From NCBI RefSeq assembly GCF_036370855.1, contig NC_088099.1:76549218-76613217 (forward strand): DNA of 64,000 bases. The letters run 5' to 3'. Below are positions 13,301 to 28,300 of the stretch, piece by piece. The position numbers and the translations under genes were made by a program. Position 1 is the stretch's first letter; each line of letters begins with the position of its first letter. The notes beneath the pieces are model-generated. The model made no database searches, was not told the origin of the DNA, and saw only the letters and a program-made list of their open reading frames with translations. This DNA is from Dromaius novaehollandiae. Lineage: Eukaryota; Chordata; Aves; Casuariiformes; Dromaiidae.

Positions 13301-16300
13301 TGGACTAGATGATCTCCAGAGGTCCCTTCCAACCTCAACCATTCTGTGATACCTACAGAAGCCTTCACATGGCCCTTACATCCCTGTAACCTCCAACAAA
13401 GCTTTGGCTCTCTTAATGCCATCCCAAATACTTCTGCAAAGCTTATAAATTTCTTCTTCATAGCCCATCTCTGCTTCTGCTCTCTTCCTTTTTGCTTCCT
13501 TTTTGCACGTAAGCCCAGCTAGGAGTTCCCTGTTAAGACACACTAGCCACCTGCCCACCCTTTTTCTTGCATGTCAGAATAGATCATTTTTGTCCTGTGA
13601 GGCGGCTGTCTTTGAAAACTGATGAGCTCTTTTGGGCTTCTTTTACTTCCAAGGCAGCGTTCTCAAAGGATCCTGATCACTAGTTTCCTGAAGAAGACAA
13701 CTCTGTTCTCCTGATGCCCAGAGTCATTAGTCTGATACTTGGCCTCCTCATTCCCTTGAGGATTTTAAATTCTTAGCTTCTCATGTTCATTTCAATTAAT
13801 GCTGCCATTCACCATCACATTCCTGACCACTTCTCCTCTCCTTCCAGGTAGCAGATCCAGCAAAACACTTCTCCTTGTTGGCCCATACAGCACCCGCATG
13901 AAAAACTGGCCTCGATTCACTTTTGGATTGGTTGCCCCTTGCCATTCTGCTTGCTTAGCAGATGTCAGGATGGCTAAGTTTCCCCAAGAAAACTGGGACC
14001 CTCAGTTGGGAGACTTCTTGCAGTTACAGAACTTCTTCCAGACAGCCTTGCTACAGACTGCCTGATCAAGAAGAGGGACAAACACCTACCAAGATGTTCA
14101 TGTTGTTGGCCTTCTCCCTAGCCCTGACCTGTAAGATCTCAACAACCACCAGCCTGTTCAATAGCAGGGCACTATGCAGTCAAGGTGCTCTTGCATACAG
14201 ACAGGCATTTCCAGGTATCAGCTATAACTTCAAGGAAGCAATAACTCAATCTGAAAAGCCCAGTCTGAAGTAGCAAAGTAAATCTTTGGGTTTATTTCCA
14301 AATTGCAGCTGCTATCTACAGTAGCATTAAAGTTAGTTTTTAGAAAGGAAAATATTGATATAGGCAGAATTCAGAGACTAAATTAGGCTAGAACTTCATT
14401 TGCTTTAGTACTACACTGTGCTTATATACACCCTTATACCTCTTAAAAGAGTGTTATAGTGATTTCAAGCTCATCAACTCCCTATTTTGAGGAACTGGTT
14501 ACAGAAATTACATTAAGATAGCATTTTTAATCTGAAGCCCAAGACAAAACACACATAATCTTTCTTCTTTAGAGAGTAAAGAAATACCAGAATTTTTCCC
14601 TTAAGTTATACAACAAACCAATCTCTTCAGAGCCTCTTATATGTATAAAAATGCATAACCATATCTCAGTTTTGAATATTATCTACGCAGCAGCCAAAAA
14701 ATTGGTGCTAGTCCCTACACTGCCATTTGCAAAGTGTTACTTGCTACCAGATGACCTTTCTTAATTATATCCTTAAATTCACTCTTGCTGTCAGAAGAGA
14801 GCTTTGGGCTTGGCCCAAGTGGGAGGATATGCTCTGTCAATATGACCTAGTTTGAACACATACAGCTGATAAACCAGTAAGCATGAGTTCCTTCTAAATG
14901 AATATGGTTTTTACTCCATAATGAACTTGACAGTGCCCTTACCATCTAACCAAGGCATGAGTTATTATTGAGGGATATAACACTCTCGTTCTTTCCCTCC
15001 GGTTCTTCACATCCTGCAGAAATGGGCAGGATCATTCTTTTTGGTATTCTAGTTATATATCTGAGCGTCTCTTCTGGTTCTAGAGGAAGTCAGTAAGCAG
15101 TGGTATCAAATACTTATTTCCATACAACCTCCTCCTGGCTAGCTTCACACAAGGCTGCCTACATGAAAGCTGGCATCACCCATTCTCCCTAAGAATTACT
15201 AGGATTCTGGATCGTCTTTTCTCTGGAATTTTTAACATTTTCATACATTCTTCCAGAAAATGACATTTCAGTATTACACTTTCGGACTTGTACATTATAG
15301 ATTCCCATGTGAAGAAATGCGTCCGTCCAGATTTGTACACAGCAAGGCAGATCTTACAGCACACAGACCCACTCTGCTAAGAAGCTCTATACAAAGATCC
15401 TGACCAGCAGTTCAGAGCACGGTGACCAGAATTCACAATATAGTTCTGGAGGTTTTAGAAGTTACTCAAAGTTTAGTTTGAACTGACAATTAATGGGTTA
15501 GATTACTGGGTCATATTCCATCTGCCTCCCAAAAGAGATGAACAGAACTGAAAAAAGGGTCCCTGCCACCTTATTTTGCAGACCGTCATATCATAAGGTA
15601 CAATCCATAGAAGCCATCAATGATTTCCTATCCAGAAAAGCACTGCTATGTTAGGAACCTACAGCACAATTCATACTGACCCACACTCTGGTGATCCTAA
15701 GTGGTGTTTGCAACCTTCACCCATTTCAATCAAACCTACTTTTTCCATTGTCACTACTAAGAGGAACAAAATGTAGCAAGTAGATGCTTCTTCCAGTTGG
15801 CATCTTCCAGTTGGCAGTAAGCTTCAACAGCGCATCTGCAGTAACAAGGGATATAACCCAAATCTAATGCATCAGGACGCAATTTTTGCATACGAGGGTT
15901 TGTTTTGCCATTGCTCATTCCAATGGACTTGCTAAAGAATCATACCTTCCACTTTTACCAGTGATTCAGCATTCACCTTATACTTTTTGTTGACTGAAAT
16001 TAGATGGAGACAGCTGTATAGGTTATCCAGAGAAACCCAATTCTGTATTAACACACTTTTTCAGTTTACTTAGTAAATTACTGTAGTTATCTTAAATACC
16101 TCCAGAACCACAAACCAAGGAATTAAAAATGTCTAAGAAACATTGCTAGTCTGACAATTCCCTTCTTCTCTCATTTGAAATTCATGAATGCTGGAGAATC
16201 CCTCAAAAGAAAACATTTTGTGCTGTTACTTAGAAGTTTAATGTTTTGCAAATCACTAAAACTCTGAGTTCATTTACTAATGCAACATAGGCCAAATATC

Positions 16301-19300
16301 AATTATATACGTTATATTCAAGTAATTCATAAACTTACGTGAGGTACTTGGTCTTATGCAACCTTCAATCTAGGAAGCAGAAATAGGTTTGTATTAGATT
16401 TTCTGATTAAAGTTTCAGAATAACAACTGGTGATTTTCCTTTAGTCCAGTCTCTGCTGCAACTGTCTTTAGAAAATGGATATATACTTTTATTTGCCCTA
16501 GCATAGTGTAGCCTACAATTTCACAGGTATATAATTTTGCAAGTATAAATGAAGTTTGAGAGAAAATTTGCTTGCATTTAAGAAAATTTTGAAGTCGCAC
16601 AAATGAAAAAAAAAATCATTAAAGTGAAAGCATTAAATTTCTGCAACACTGAATTCAGACTTTGAATATTTTCTACCTAAAGAAACTCTAACCTCTATGG
16701 AAAAAAAAAAATGTTGCTTATTTTTAAAGAACTTCAAGCTGTCCCTTGCAAGACTGCTGTTCTTCTCCCCAAAATTTTTGCACAACTAACTTAAGCCTTA
16801 CTTCAATTCAATACTACACGCTCTAGAAGCACACAGTAAAGTTTAACACATTTTGACAGCAGTACTTTTGAAACTTATTAGGGTCAAATATAAACACACA
16901 GATAAAAATATGCATTTACTAGGTACCCTACATTTACTTACAATTACCTTATACATTTTTAACCCTTCAGTCTTCTCTATCTCTCCTGCTATCCGTCTGA
17001 GAAATGAGACTTTGCATTCCTTTACATCTGTTGTCTTTCTCTTCATTTTATCCGGAAATTCTTTAGACTGTTGATAGAAGTGGCTTTAGCTGGTCAGTAT
17101 CAAAATTCATCACAGTATTAAAAAATTGACACATTTCACTTTTTGGACAAGTTTCCATAAAGACCAGTAAGTAGTTTTGAACATTATGAACTTGTTTTTC
17201 CTCTGTAACATAACTAATTACATTTTAACATTAAAATTGCACAAGCAGTCTTCACAACAGTACTGGAATGCTATGCAAAGCTTGCTAGCAAAAGGCAATA
17301 AACTTTGTACAATATCTAATAACACGATGGGTACACTGATGGATGAGAGAGAACCAAGACTTCTTAGGAACGAGGGCCTGAGAACCTGAGCTTGCAGGAG
17401 ATCAAAATCCTTTGGAACAGATTTGGAGGAGATACAGACATGCATCTGTGCATCATGTTTCCTCAGTAACTCACAGACTCACAACATCTCTCAGCCTCTG
17501 ATGATGTGACCCATGAAAAATCAACCATATAATTATTAGTGACTTACCACATGCATGTTTAAACTTCAGCATTAAAATAGGTATTTATTTACAAAACAAT
17601 GAAAAAGGGGAATATCTTAAGGATACTGTGATCAAAATGCATCAAAAGTACTCACAAGGTATGCTCTTCTGTGTTTATAGCCACTAAGATGTTCTATCAT
17701 AAGTGCCATTTCTGTATTAAACCCACACAGCTTGCACTCATAATGCGGCTCTTTTCTTCCTTCAAATCTGATTTCAACCACATGTTCTAATCCTGTGAAA
17801 GCAAGGGTTACAAACATCTATGCATATAGTATACAAACACTGTGGTATATATATACTGTAGACAAACATATTCTCTTCTAGGTTGCTCACTAAAAGCCAA
17901 AACTAATAAAGATGACTATTCCACTTTTGGAATTTCAACACTTCTTCTGGATCACAAGTTAAAGTTCAGACTTATTACCCACATCAGTTGAAGTTTCTCT
18001 CTTTACCAACCTTTACTCTGAAGTCTATGGCAGATTTTCAAGCTAAAGAAAACAATGTATTTCACGTATCTATTTTTCTGTCTGGGATTTAAAGAAAAAA
18101 AAAGAAAGAACCTTCCCTTCAATACATTCTTATAAGCGAACTAATGTACAAGTGTCAATCAAAAAGCAAATGAAGATAAGAAATACCACAAAAATGTCTA
18201 TATTAAAAAGAAATTACATTTAAGCTACCTAGTCAAAAATAATTTGGACAAAGCACAAGTAGGAAGACACTAACTCCTTCACAAATTGAGTAATATAAAA
18301 CCTTCCCCCAAAATCTGAAGACTTAATAGGAAGGAAAACAGATTTTTCCTTAATCTCTTTCCTAGAAATGACTGAAAGACTAGGTCTTAAAACTATTCAA
18401 AACCTCTGAGGCATTTATCTAGCATGAAAAGTTTTATTCTGAACAGTTTAAACAGCTTTATAAGCAACTTAAATGGGAAAAACCTGCAGCTCCTCGCCGT
18501 TATCATTATTTCTAGTACTCTGTATTATAGTGCTAACTCTTAACTCTGAAAATAAACTATCAAAAATTAACTGTATAAACAAGAAAGTGACAGACTTTGC
18601 TATCCAACTTCAACTTTTCTATTAAAAACACTCAGAAGAATCAGTTGCTAAGCGTCTTTTTAATATTAATATTATAGGTAGAGTAGGAAGACAATTCACT
18701 AAACAAAGAAACGCTTTTCTAATACTAGGTCATTTGCTACTTAGCTCTGCATCAGGAAGTGTATCTTCCTAGAATACCAACACATACTAGGAACGCTGAG
18801 GCCACTGACAAGGAGCATTTTTATCTTCTTGTAAGGGTTGCCTAATATAACTATTACAAAGAAAGAAAACTTAAAATAAATCTCATTGCTTTAAGTATTC
18901 CCAAAGTGAGTGAGGAAAAATGTCACTAATCAGAAAGAAACTTGTCTATCCCAACTGGAAAACCACAAAGAATCACCAGACGAGAAGTCACAAGCATCTT
19001 TGTAGAGGTAGATCTTTCAGAAAGAAGTCATCTAACAATGTCCATGTATAGAAGAGATGGCCTTTATAGTGATCAGGGTAATAAGGTAAACTTTAAAAAG
19101 GTGTGTATATTTGTAAGGTATAACCTAAAAATCATTCAGCATCAATTACAGAAAATGAAACAATATTTAAAATATCACCTTTCATTTCAAAACAAATGCA
19201 AAAACACACCATTTAGAAAACAAAAGACATACCAACTAGAGGTTCTTCTCTTTTGAGATCGTTCATAAAATCCTTCAGAGAGGTTATGTCCTTCGTCAGT

Positions 19301-22300
19301 CCTCGCTTCACTACAGTTAAAAAAAAATACACATAAAGGGATATTACACTAAATAAGTTACATCAGTACAAGCAAATACATTAGACAGTCTGCACATAAT
19401 TTCCATGATTTTAAAGGAGTTTCTAATGGAGACTTAAGGGAGACAAAATTAATGTCTTCAGGAAGCGAACCAAAGCAGCAAAAGAGGCCTTCTCACAGAA
19501 TCCAATATCCTGAGAAAATACCAACAAAATTCACATTTACAACACAGCTCATGAAAGTTCTCATGGAGAAAAAAAAAAGGGGGGGGGGCAGGGGGGAAAC
19601 AAACAAACAACCACAGCAGCAACAACCAAAGCACCCTCTCCCTCTCCCCCGAAAAGAACCCCTAATGCTCCTGTAGCATACACAGACTGCTTGTTAGCCT
19701 AAAGTCCAGAAATCATATTGCCTAGCTGAGAAAGAGCCAAGTGTCAGAATTCGATTGAGTTTCAAGTTTAAAGCCTAATAGAGAAGACATAACCTTCACT
19801 AATACGGTAAACTATACAGCAAACTCTTCTTGTCTTCAAGGCAGACCAGAAGCTGCAAAACCACAGTTAATACGCTACTGAACCTGAACTAGTAGTGTGT
19901 GAACCGTGGATATCATACCTTGTTCCACATTAAGTTTTAAAGGCTTGGGTTTTGCACTGTCCTAAAACACTTTTACAGTACTTCTGGTCAACTTGAAGAA
20001 CCAGCAGAGTTGAGCTAAATCTAGCTGCAGAAGAATCTCATGTATGCTTTAAGTGCATTCAGTGTCGGCCAAAATAAAACAAGTATTAAAATACATATTT
20101 TTAAGCTGAGAGAAAACTTGCAGAAGCAGAACCCATCTTCCTAATGACATAGAGCTGTATTTTAACATACTGATGAATTTCATGAGAAGAGTCATAAAAA
20201 CTGCTACACTCTTCAAATCTGAGCATACAGAAGTAAAAATACCATGAGTACTGAACAACATATTATTGTAATCTTTCCTCCTAGGATACCACGTTAGGGA
20301 CACATTATGCTTAACAGGAGGAAAAACAAAAACAAAAAAAAACATGCACAGAAGGTGTAAGATGCACAGAACACATTTGTTCTTAAATATTTGTTCCATT
20401 AGGAGTATTTTTTGCTGCCGATCAAATCACACTCCAGAACTGCAAACAAAAACATTTTGACAAAGTGCCAGCACTTATTTTATACAGAAAAGCTATTAAA
20501 CTGTGATAGAAAATAGCTGATGGGACACTTCTTACTCTAGGAATGGTGGGGGCCCATCCCCATCAAAACTTTATGAATCTCGCTAAAGTCTTTTGCTAGT
20601 GTTCTGCCTAAATAGTGAGATGCTGCAGTAGGATGCTGACAGAGGTGACATGTAACAAGATGGTGCCATGTAATGAGTTTCCAAAGATAGACTTTTACAC
20701 TACAGAGCTCTCAAGCGTTTGTGTGCCTGTGCAGTAGCTCTCAGTGGGGATTATACTGGCTATTCCCAAATCTGCAGAGACAGGCATGTAGTCTCTGGGG
20801 CCGAACATGAGAAGAGGTGTGCAGAAAAGTTAAAGGTACTTTGTAAAGGTAACTTTACTTTAAAGGTTAAAGAAAAAGTTACAAGGTAATGGCTATTTTT
20901 TCCCCATTTTCCAAAAAACTAAGTATTCTTGTCTTAATACTATATCGATAATGATTAACCCATACTGCTCTTGTTTTGTATGCTGTTGTTTTTGTTAAAG
21001 TTTCATTGCATTCACCTGCATGCATACTACAAAGCTTTCTCCTGAAATCCCCACCAGCTAGAGCTTTAGAGCCTTCACTGGTATCAGATGCATCAGATTA
21101 TCAGGAAGAAAAAAATATAACGTCTGAAGTTTGAAAATCTCTCAGTGAAAATTCCCCATAACTTCATATTTTCTTAAGTTCTGTCATCAAATAAATTAAA
21201 CAGTGCACAAAAAAAAGGAATGGCTCAAATGTTTTGTAACTTACATTGCTTCTTCCTAAATCATAATCAACCAGAGGCTTTGACTATCATTAAAACAAAA
21301 ACACAGATATCAAAGATGCATCTAAAAAGGACGTTAGCTCATTTATATTCAGCTACCTGGTCTTTGTGTTTCATACTTCCCCGCAGAACAGACTGGAGCA
21401 GGAGGACCTAAGATGACAATATGACAGTCAGACTTCTTCTGACATACTTTTATTAAGTACATAATAGATTATCCAAACAAGTCAGAATAGAATTAAACAA
21501 TTATCTTCATTTTGCATGTTTAATACTGCCAGTTTAGGTTCAGCAATAACTGTTCCATCTTAGTATACTTTCCTTTTGTAACATTACTGCTTTAAATGAT
21601 AAAAAAGAATCTTCATTCCCCCCCCACCAACACAACATACTAAACACCTACATGAATATCACAGAAGCACAGAATATTCAATTTTTATTTGAAAAAAATT
21701 AAAAATTTTATTTTTATACTGCTATCAGAAGGCACCATTCTGATTATTTTGATTATTTCGTATGAGCAGTTCCAGTGTGATAGGTGTTCAACAGATAGAC
21801 AACTTCTAGTCTAAATATTTAGAGCATAAATACAGTCCCAGAGACAATTCATTAAGTCATTAAATTACATGCAGAATAGCAAACCCACTTGCTTTCACTC
21901 TGGCTTTCTTTCCCTTGCCCCACTCTTCCCTCAAATCCCTACAAACAAACCCACCATAAGTTAGCTTTCTCGGCATTCTGTAAATTGCAGCATTCAAAAT
22001 CAACACAAATCTGGAAGTTTAAGTTAAACTACGTATTTGTCCATGCAATTCTTATTTTTGAAATGAGGAGGGTTTTCTTACTCAAGGCAAATATAACATG
22101 TTACATAATCACTGGTTCACTCCTTTTTCTGTTTACCACCAGGAACATACTGTGTTTGCACAGCATTGCTCCAGAAGCAGTTTGCAATAAAGCCTGCTGT
22201 AATGTGGTTGGGGTTTACTCATATGGTTAAGTTAAAAATCAACAGCTCCCAAAGACAGGAGATTTTTAAGGCATTTGCAGGTAGTTGTGATAATCTTTGT

Positions 22301-25300
22301 TAACAGTTAAAAATAGCAATTGTGATCTTGATGACACTTTCCATCCTCACTGGCAGTTTTGTATGAAAGCAACATTTAAGCTCTGCATGTTTATCAGCCG
22401 CATAGCTTTGTAGTTCTGTTAACAATGCAAATTATACTTTTTACCCAAAACTGAAACACAATAGTATTTTCCCTTCAAGCACATTAGATAGACTGGAAGA
22501 ACAGACTGACACGTGCGCTGAAAATGAGCTGGACTGTCAGGCTCAAAGGACAGTGATGAACAGCCTAAATTCTTGTTGGTGACTAGTAACAGAGTACCCC
22601 AGGGAGCAATTCCAGGGCCCATAATGGATAACATTTTTATCAATAACCTGGCTGAGGGCACACAGAACCCCCTCAACAAATTCAGAGACACTACTAATTA
22701 TGGGGATTAAACTGATGTCAAAGCTTTGGTCAAGCAGAACCTTGGGAACACTGAGGATTAAAGACACCTCAAGAAACTTAACAAGGAGAAACACAGAGTT
22801 CTGCACCTGGAATAACCCCCACAGATCAGCACAGGCTGGGATCTGACTGGCTGAGCTACACTGCTCTTGGATAGAACCTGACAGGTATGAGATGCCAAGC
22901 TGAATACCAGCCAAAAGCACATCTCCTCATAAACAAGGCAAACCACACACTGAGATAGCTTAGGTGGAGCACAGGCAGACGACTTACGAACACTTTTATC
23001 CTTCACTATGTGGTGCTTGTGAGGTTGTCTAGTTTCAGCCCTCCTCATCTCTCCAGCTCAAATAGAGAAACCAGAGAAGGTCTAGTGGAAGGGCTACCAA
23101 GGCAAATAACTAACGGCAAATAACTTATGAGAAGACATTAGGGAGCTGGGCTTGTCTATTCTGTAGAATGGTAGTGAAGTGGAGGGTAAGGGGTGATCTA
23201 GTAGTAGCACAAGGCTACCTGAAGGGCAATTACAAACATGATGAGTCAAACCATTTGGGGCAGTAGCTGACAGCATAAGAAAACAAACAGCAGTCAGAAA
23301 TGGTTGTTTAGGAGGCACGGATTAGATGTTAGGACAGAGTTCTCCTTTGAGACATGGCAACAACAACAGACTGGTTTACACACAGCTCACAAACTCTCTG
23401 GCCTTCAGGATTTTCAAGGCTTTGCTAGGGAAGATTAGATAACCTCAAGCAATCCTTTCCAAGTAATGATTTTTACCCAGTAAGGATACTTTACAGAGAG
23501 TCGTTATCTATTTGAACAAACAGTCCTCTCCTTTCAATATTCAATGAAGTGGTCCTGAAAACATGCTTTATGTCTATACATGTATTCATAATGCGCACAC
23601 ATTCTCACTGACTCCCAGAAATAAAACAAGTAAACTTCAAAACTTCAGGACAATTTCAGATGATGTCATTTCTGTTACTCAAAGACAACACAGATACATT
23701 GGACTCGGCCCAGTAGGCTCACTTTTGAATTCCTGAGAGGTGAAGTTAACACATTCAGTCATATGAGAGAACAGCTCAGAGGGAGGAGATAAGGCAGCTG
23801 GAGTAGTGTTCAGTCATAGCATGTATATTATTAAAATCTCAGAAATATCATCTATTCTACTCTGAACTTGGAAAAGAACTTCCAGGTTTCCTTTCTACGA
23901 AACAAGTAGCAGTAGCTTTGTACCCCAAAACCATATATATACACCAGAATGTCTGCTTGGCACACACTGAACATAGAGTGGCATGCTAGAAAAAAAAAAA
24001 AAATAAATAATTTAGTTTGCATCAGAAAGCCAAAATACTGTTCAGGATAATATTTCATTGCTGAACCCAAGGCAGAACACAGGACATTTGTGCTTTCAGG
24101 GGAGGAAGGACTCACACCCACACCTGTTAAATGCACCTTATTTTCAGATCTGATTCCTCCCCTTGACCCCATGCTATACAGAAAGATTAGATGAAGCTTG
24201 CTTCACTCATGGTGCTACATAAAGGTTGCCACATCCAGCAACTAAACACCTACAATAGACTCTTAATTGCACTTTTCATTACCTTTATATCTTTGTAGAA
24301 TTATTGCAAACATTTCTATAGCTTTCTGCACCTTCCTGTAATGCAAGAAAAATTCCACAAGCTATGCAAAAAAAAAAAAAAGCCCCTCATTAATCCACTC
24401 ATTCTTTGTGCCAAATTAATTTCACTAATAACAGCCCAGAAATTGTTTTAATAGGGTTCAGACACTGCACTATCCCTCCTTCCATCTGTCCAGATATCAC
24501 TGTACAAAAAAATCATGTGAATGAAATCCATACACTAACTGGGCTTTGATTAATTTAGTAAAGTCATAAGACTTCTGCATCCTCTCTCTTCCCACATCTT
24601 CTGCCAAGCTGCCCTCCGCCAAACTGCTTGAAAGCAGGCGAAAAAAGAAAACAGATACCCAATTCTGTTATTACCACAAAAATAATTTGTTGATAGTTTT
24701 GTCATATGGAAACTTGCATGGTATCTAGATGTCTTTTTTCCAGAAAGTAATGCTCTTCCAGACGAAACCATTAGTTCATAAACAGATGCATTTTCTGACT
24801 TAGCTGACTTGGAAGCCAACAAGATTCTACAAACAGTCCTACTGTCAGGTTAGTCACGATCATGACTTCGTGATTTCAAATAGTTACTTTTGATGGGTTC
24901 AGAGAGGATACTGAAAATTGCATTTCCCGTTTCAAAATCCAAATCACTTATCCTTTTCAAGTATGATTTATGAACAATAGCAGTATTAGTGTTATTCTCT
25001 CTATTGACAAAGGAGATTCAAAAGTGTGCAGTTTTGCAGCAATGAAGAAACTGCTGGGTTGGTGTAAAGTATTTCAGTATGTCAAATCTCATCTTTTGAG
25101 GTGCCCGTTTTAATTTAGACAGTGTACATTTCAGATATCTGTCAGATTTTGTCCCAAGTTATTTCCAAGAAGACTCATCTTTCGCTTTGGCAGCATCCAA
25201 ATGTTTTTGTCCCTGGCCACTCAAAACTCACTGGAAACTTGCTGTGGCACTTTACTCTCATTGGATAATCTGACAACATGAACATTAGAATAGGACTGCA

Positions 25301-28300
25301 AATCCAATAGCAGTAAGAGCACCCCATGAACTTATATCCTGACATGATACTGTAGTCGTACTTTACATAATGTACATAATTAAGAATATCCATGCTTTTC
25401 ATGCTCCTTTGAAAGACTTCACTACTTGACTCCACAAATACAGTTTAATTATTCTTTGGGCTAAATACACATGTATGGAAACTGTAGAAAAATTCATCAA
25501 CTATTTAAAACAAAAAATAAAGGCCAAGCAATTGGCTGAGCAAATCCAGAATTTATTCTCATATCTCAGTGACAAAACAACTGATGGATTGCCTGGATCC
25601 ACTGGCTCTTGAGGAGAACCACATATTCAAAATATCTGCAGAACCTGGAGCCCTCTTGCAGACATATTACCAGTTATACAAACAATTCTGTATTGTGGTC
25701 TCCAAAATGAAAACTGAATTGCTGTCTCTGAAAAGTCACTCAGGTGGAAAGCTTTTCCACCTGTAAAAATGAAACACACCACACAACTAAAACAATACAA
25801 ATCAACCTGATCAGCCTCCTTTGGACTAGTAAACCACAACAATTGCTTAGCGAATTGGCTTCCTGTGTCTAAATCTTCAGTGAAGCAGTATTTCACATGG
25901 ATAAAGTATAACAAAGGAGACATTAATGGTATGAATAGTTGTCTTTATAATCATTTCATATTAGATGTAAAAAGATGTTGATTGCTTCAACAAGATTATC
26001 CAGGTTTAGAACTTCCTGGACTAAAGCACACACTGCAAAGCTTTTGATATGTAGTATTTCCTGCAATGCTCAGACTCTTCCAAGAAGAGTTAGCTCTACC
26101 TCGTTTAAGTTTCACATCAAAATTCTTCCCTGTAATAATCAGATATTTGACTCTGAAAGCAGAAAATTTTAACTCTTCATGTTCTGCAAGATCCATTGCA
26201 GGTGAAGGTTCTAAATCCATGGTGTTTCTGGAGATGCAGTGGTCATAATGAGCATATCTTTTTCTAAAGATGTAGGTCTTTGCAAAAGGCTCCTCTACCC
26301 CAACACTCTGCCTTTTTACAGTCTTGCTGTCACTCCTTCTGGGCTCCTATTTAAGTCTCACTTTCTCTCCAAGCATCCTTTACGTTTTTCCTCCAAAACA
26401 AGGCTTTACAGTCCTGATGCAGTAATCTCTTCAGGAATAGCGTTTAAGAAGATTACATTCATCAGTATTGGTTTTCTGAGAAGAAATGCAAAGAAATCCA
26501 TAGAAACCTGTTTTCCACTAAATTCCAGCCCTTGGTCAAACAAATCTATTGACGTATTGTTGCTAAGGTATAAATACAATTCTAGAGTGCATTTTGAGGG
26601 GACCTACATGTTTTCAAAGCTTTGGCAGAATTTCTGACAAGCAGCCGCATTACCAGTATTCCCAGAATCAGAAGATCTGCATGCAGTGTTCATGTCTGCT
26701 GAGGCAAAACAGGACAGAATGCCCCATAATTGTTCACACACTTGAATGACATGTTTTGCACTGATATTCTGTGATCAACATCAAACAACCATAGCAGCTA
26801 GTGAAGCCCAGTCTCCTGGTAAACAGACTCTGACCAGTGCTTTTTCCTGAATCTTTCTCCTGTATTGATTCTTTTGTATCCAATAAGGGGTGAATTCAGC
26901 CTGCAACGCTTCCCTCAGCAGAGGATTAACAGCATCTCTCTTCTCTGAGCAGATGCCTATTTTCAGGAACTCTCAGTCTGGTACAAAACGTCTAAGAGGT
27001 TCAAAAGTTATTGGGGAATGGATGACAAAGCAGAGCATGTTTCTTTAAGTCATGTTTCTTTGGAAAGCAGGCTAAAAAGATTAACTAGAAATGAAAAGCT
27101 CATTTCTTGTGATGACTGACTGAATGTCTATTTTGCATTTTCATCTTCACATTGACAGAGTAGAGAGTACTGATAAAATCCATGTTCTCTGCTTCCTATA
27201 CATTCAAAAGCTATTATTTACCTAGTACAACATCATTAGAGTCTTTACAGTGAGATTTCCAGTACAGCTGTGAGCAAGTTATATTCCAGGTTTTTAGTCT
27301 CTTCCTGTAACTCTTATTTTCATTGACACATGACAGTCTGGATTCATGTTCTCAGTTTATGGGAGAAGAGGTATACTCCTACAACTGAGTTTACCTTGAA
27401 TAGGTCTTTGCTACTCCAAGTCCACATTGCAATAAACAGAGACAGAACATTCATATGATGCAGCTAGGAAACACCAGCCACAGGAAGAGTTGCAACTGCA
27501 ACAGTACTGTGATAGCCTGCTGATGCTTCTCAGTATAATGCACTGATAAGCTTTAGGCAATAAACAGATGGACAACTTGCAGACAGTACAGCCCGGGAAA
27601 GTAAGAAACTAAAATACTGACTATCCATCCCTCTACTAAATAGATATACAAATATTTATATCTGGAAACGCACAGTTGAGGTTTCATGCTCTAGCATATT
27701 TCTTTGCTCAACAGTTCATAGATAAAAATCTCAGACAAGAATTTTCAGCATATCGAAGAAAAACAGTTATAAATGCATAGATTTGGCAAATGAACTACTG
27801 GAAGAGCAACAACTGTTACAATACCCAAACAATATCTATCCTAAGAGGCTGTAAAGAATAAAGTGTTATACTTACAACAGACAGTCTTGGGTCTCAGGGC
27901 TTTCTCTTTCTTTAATTATGAAGATGCAAGTCATCCCAAAACAAAATAAGAAAAAGAAATTAATGTGTTGCACCATTTAAAGAAAAAATCCTGTACTTTC
28001 TGAATGAAGCCTTTGCAGATGAATTACAGTATAGGCCAACTTTTCCATTATCAAGTAGGAAAAAATTACAGCCCTTATGATTTGCTGCAAAAGCTGGAAG
28101 TACAGACAAAAGTATACTTGTAGTTAATACCATAAGGTTAATTTAAACAAAGCCCTGGTATTAATGGATTTTTAAGAAATGAGTATGGCTTAAAATACAA
28201 AGTCACAGGGATGCTATACAAAACATTGATTTTTGTAGGATTGAGGCTCTTAAAATCCTAAAAGCTGTAGTTAAAAAAAGAAAAAAAAAAAAAAAAAATG

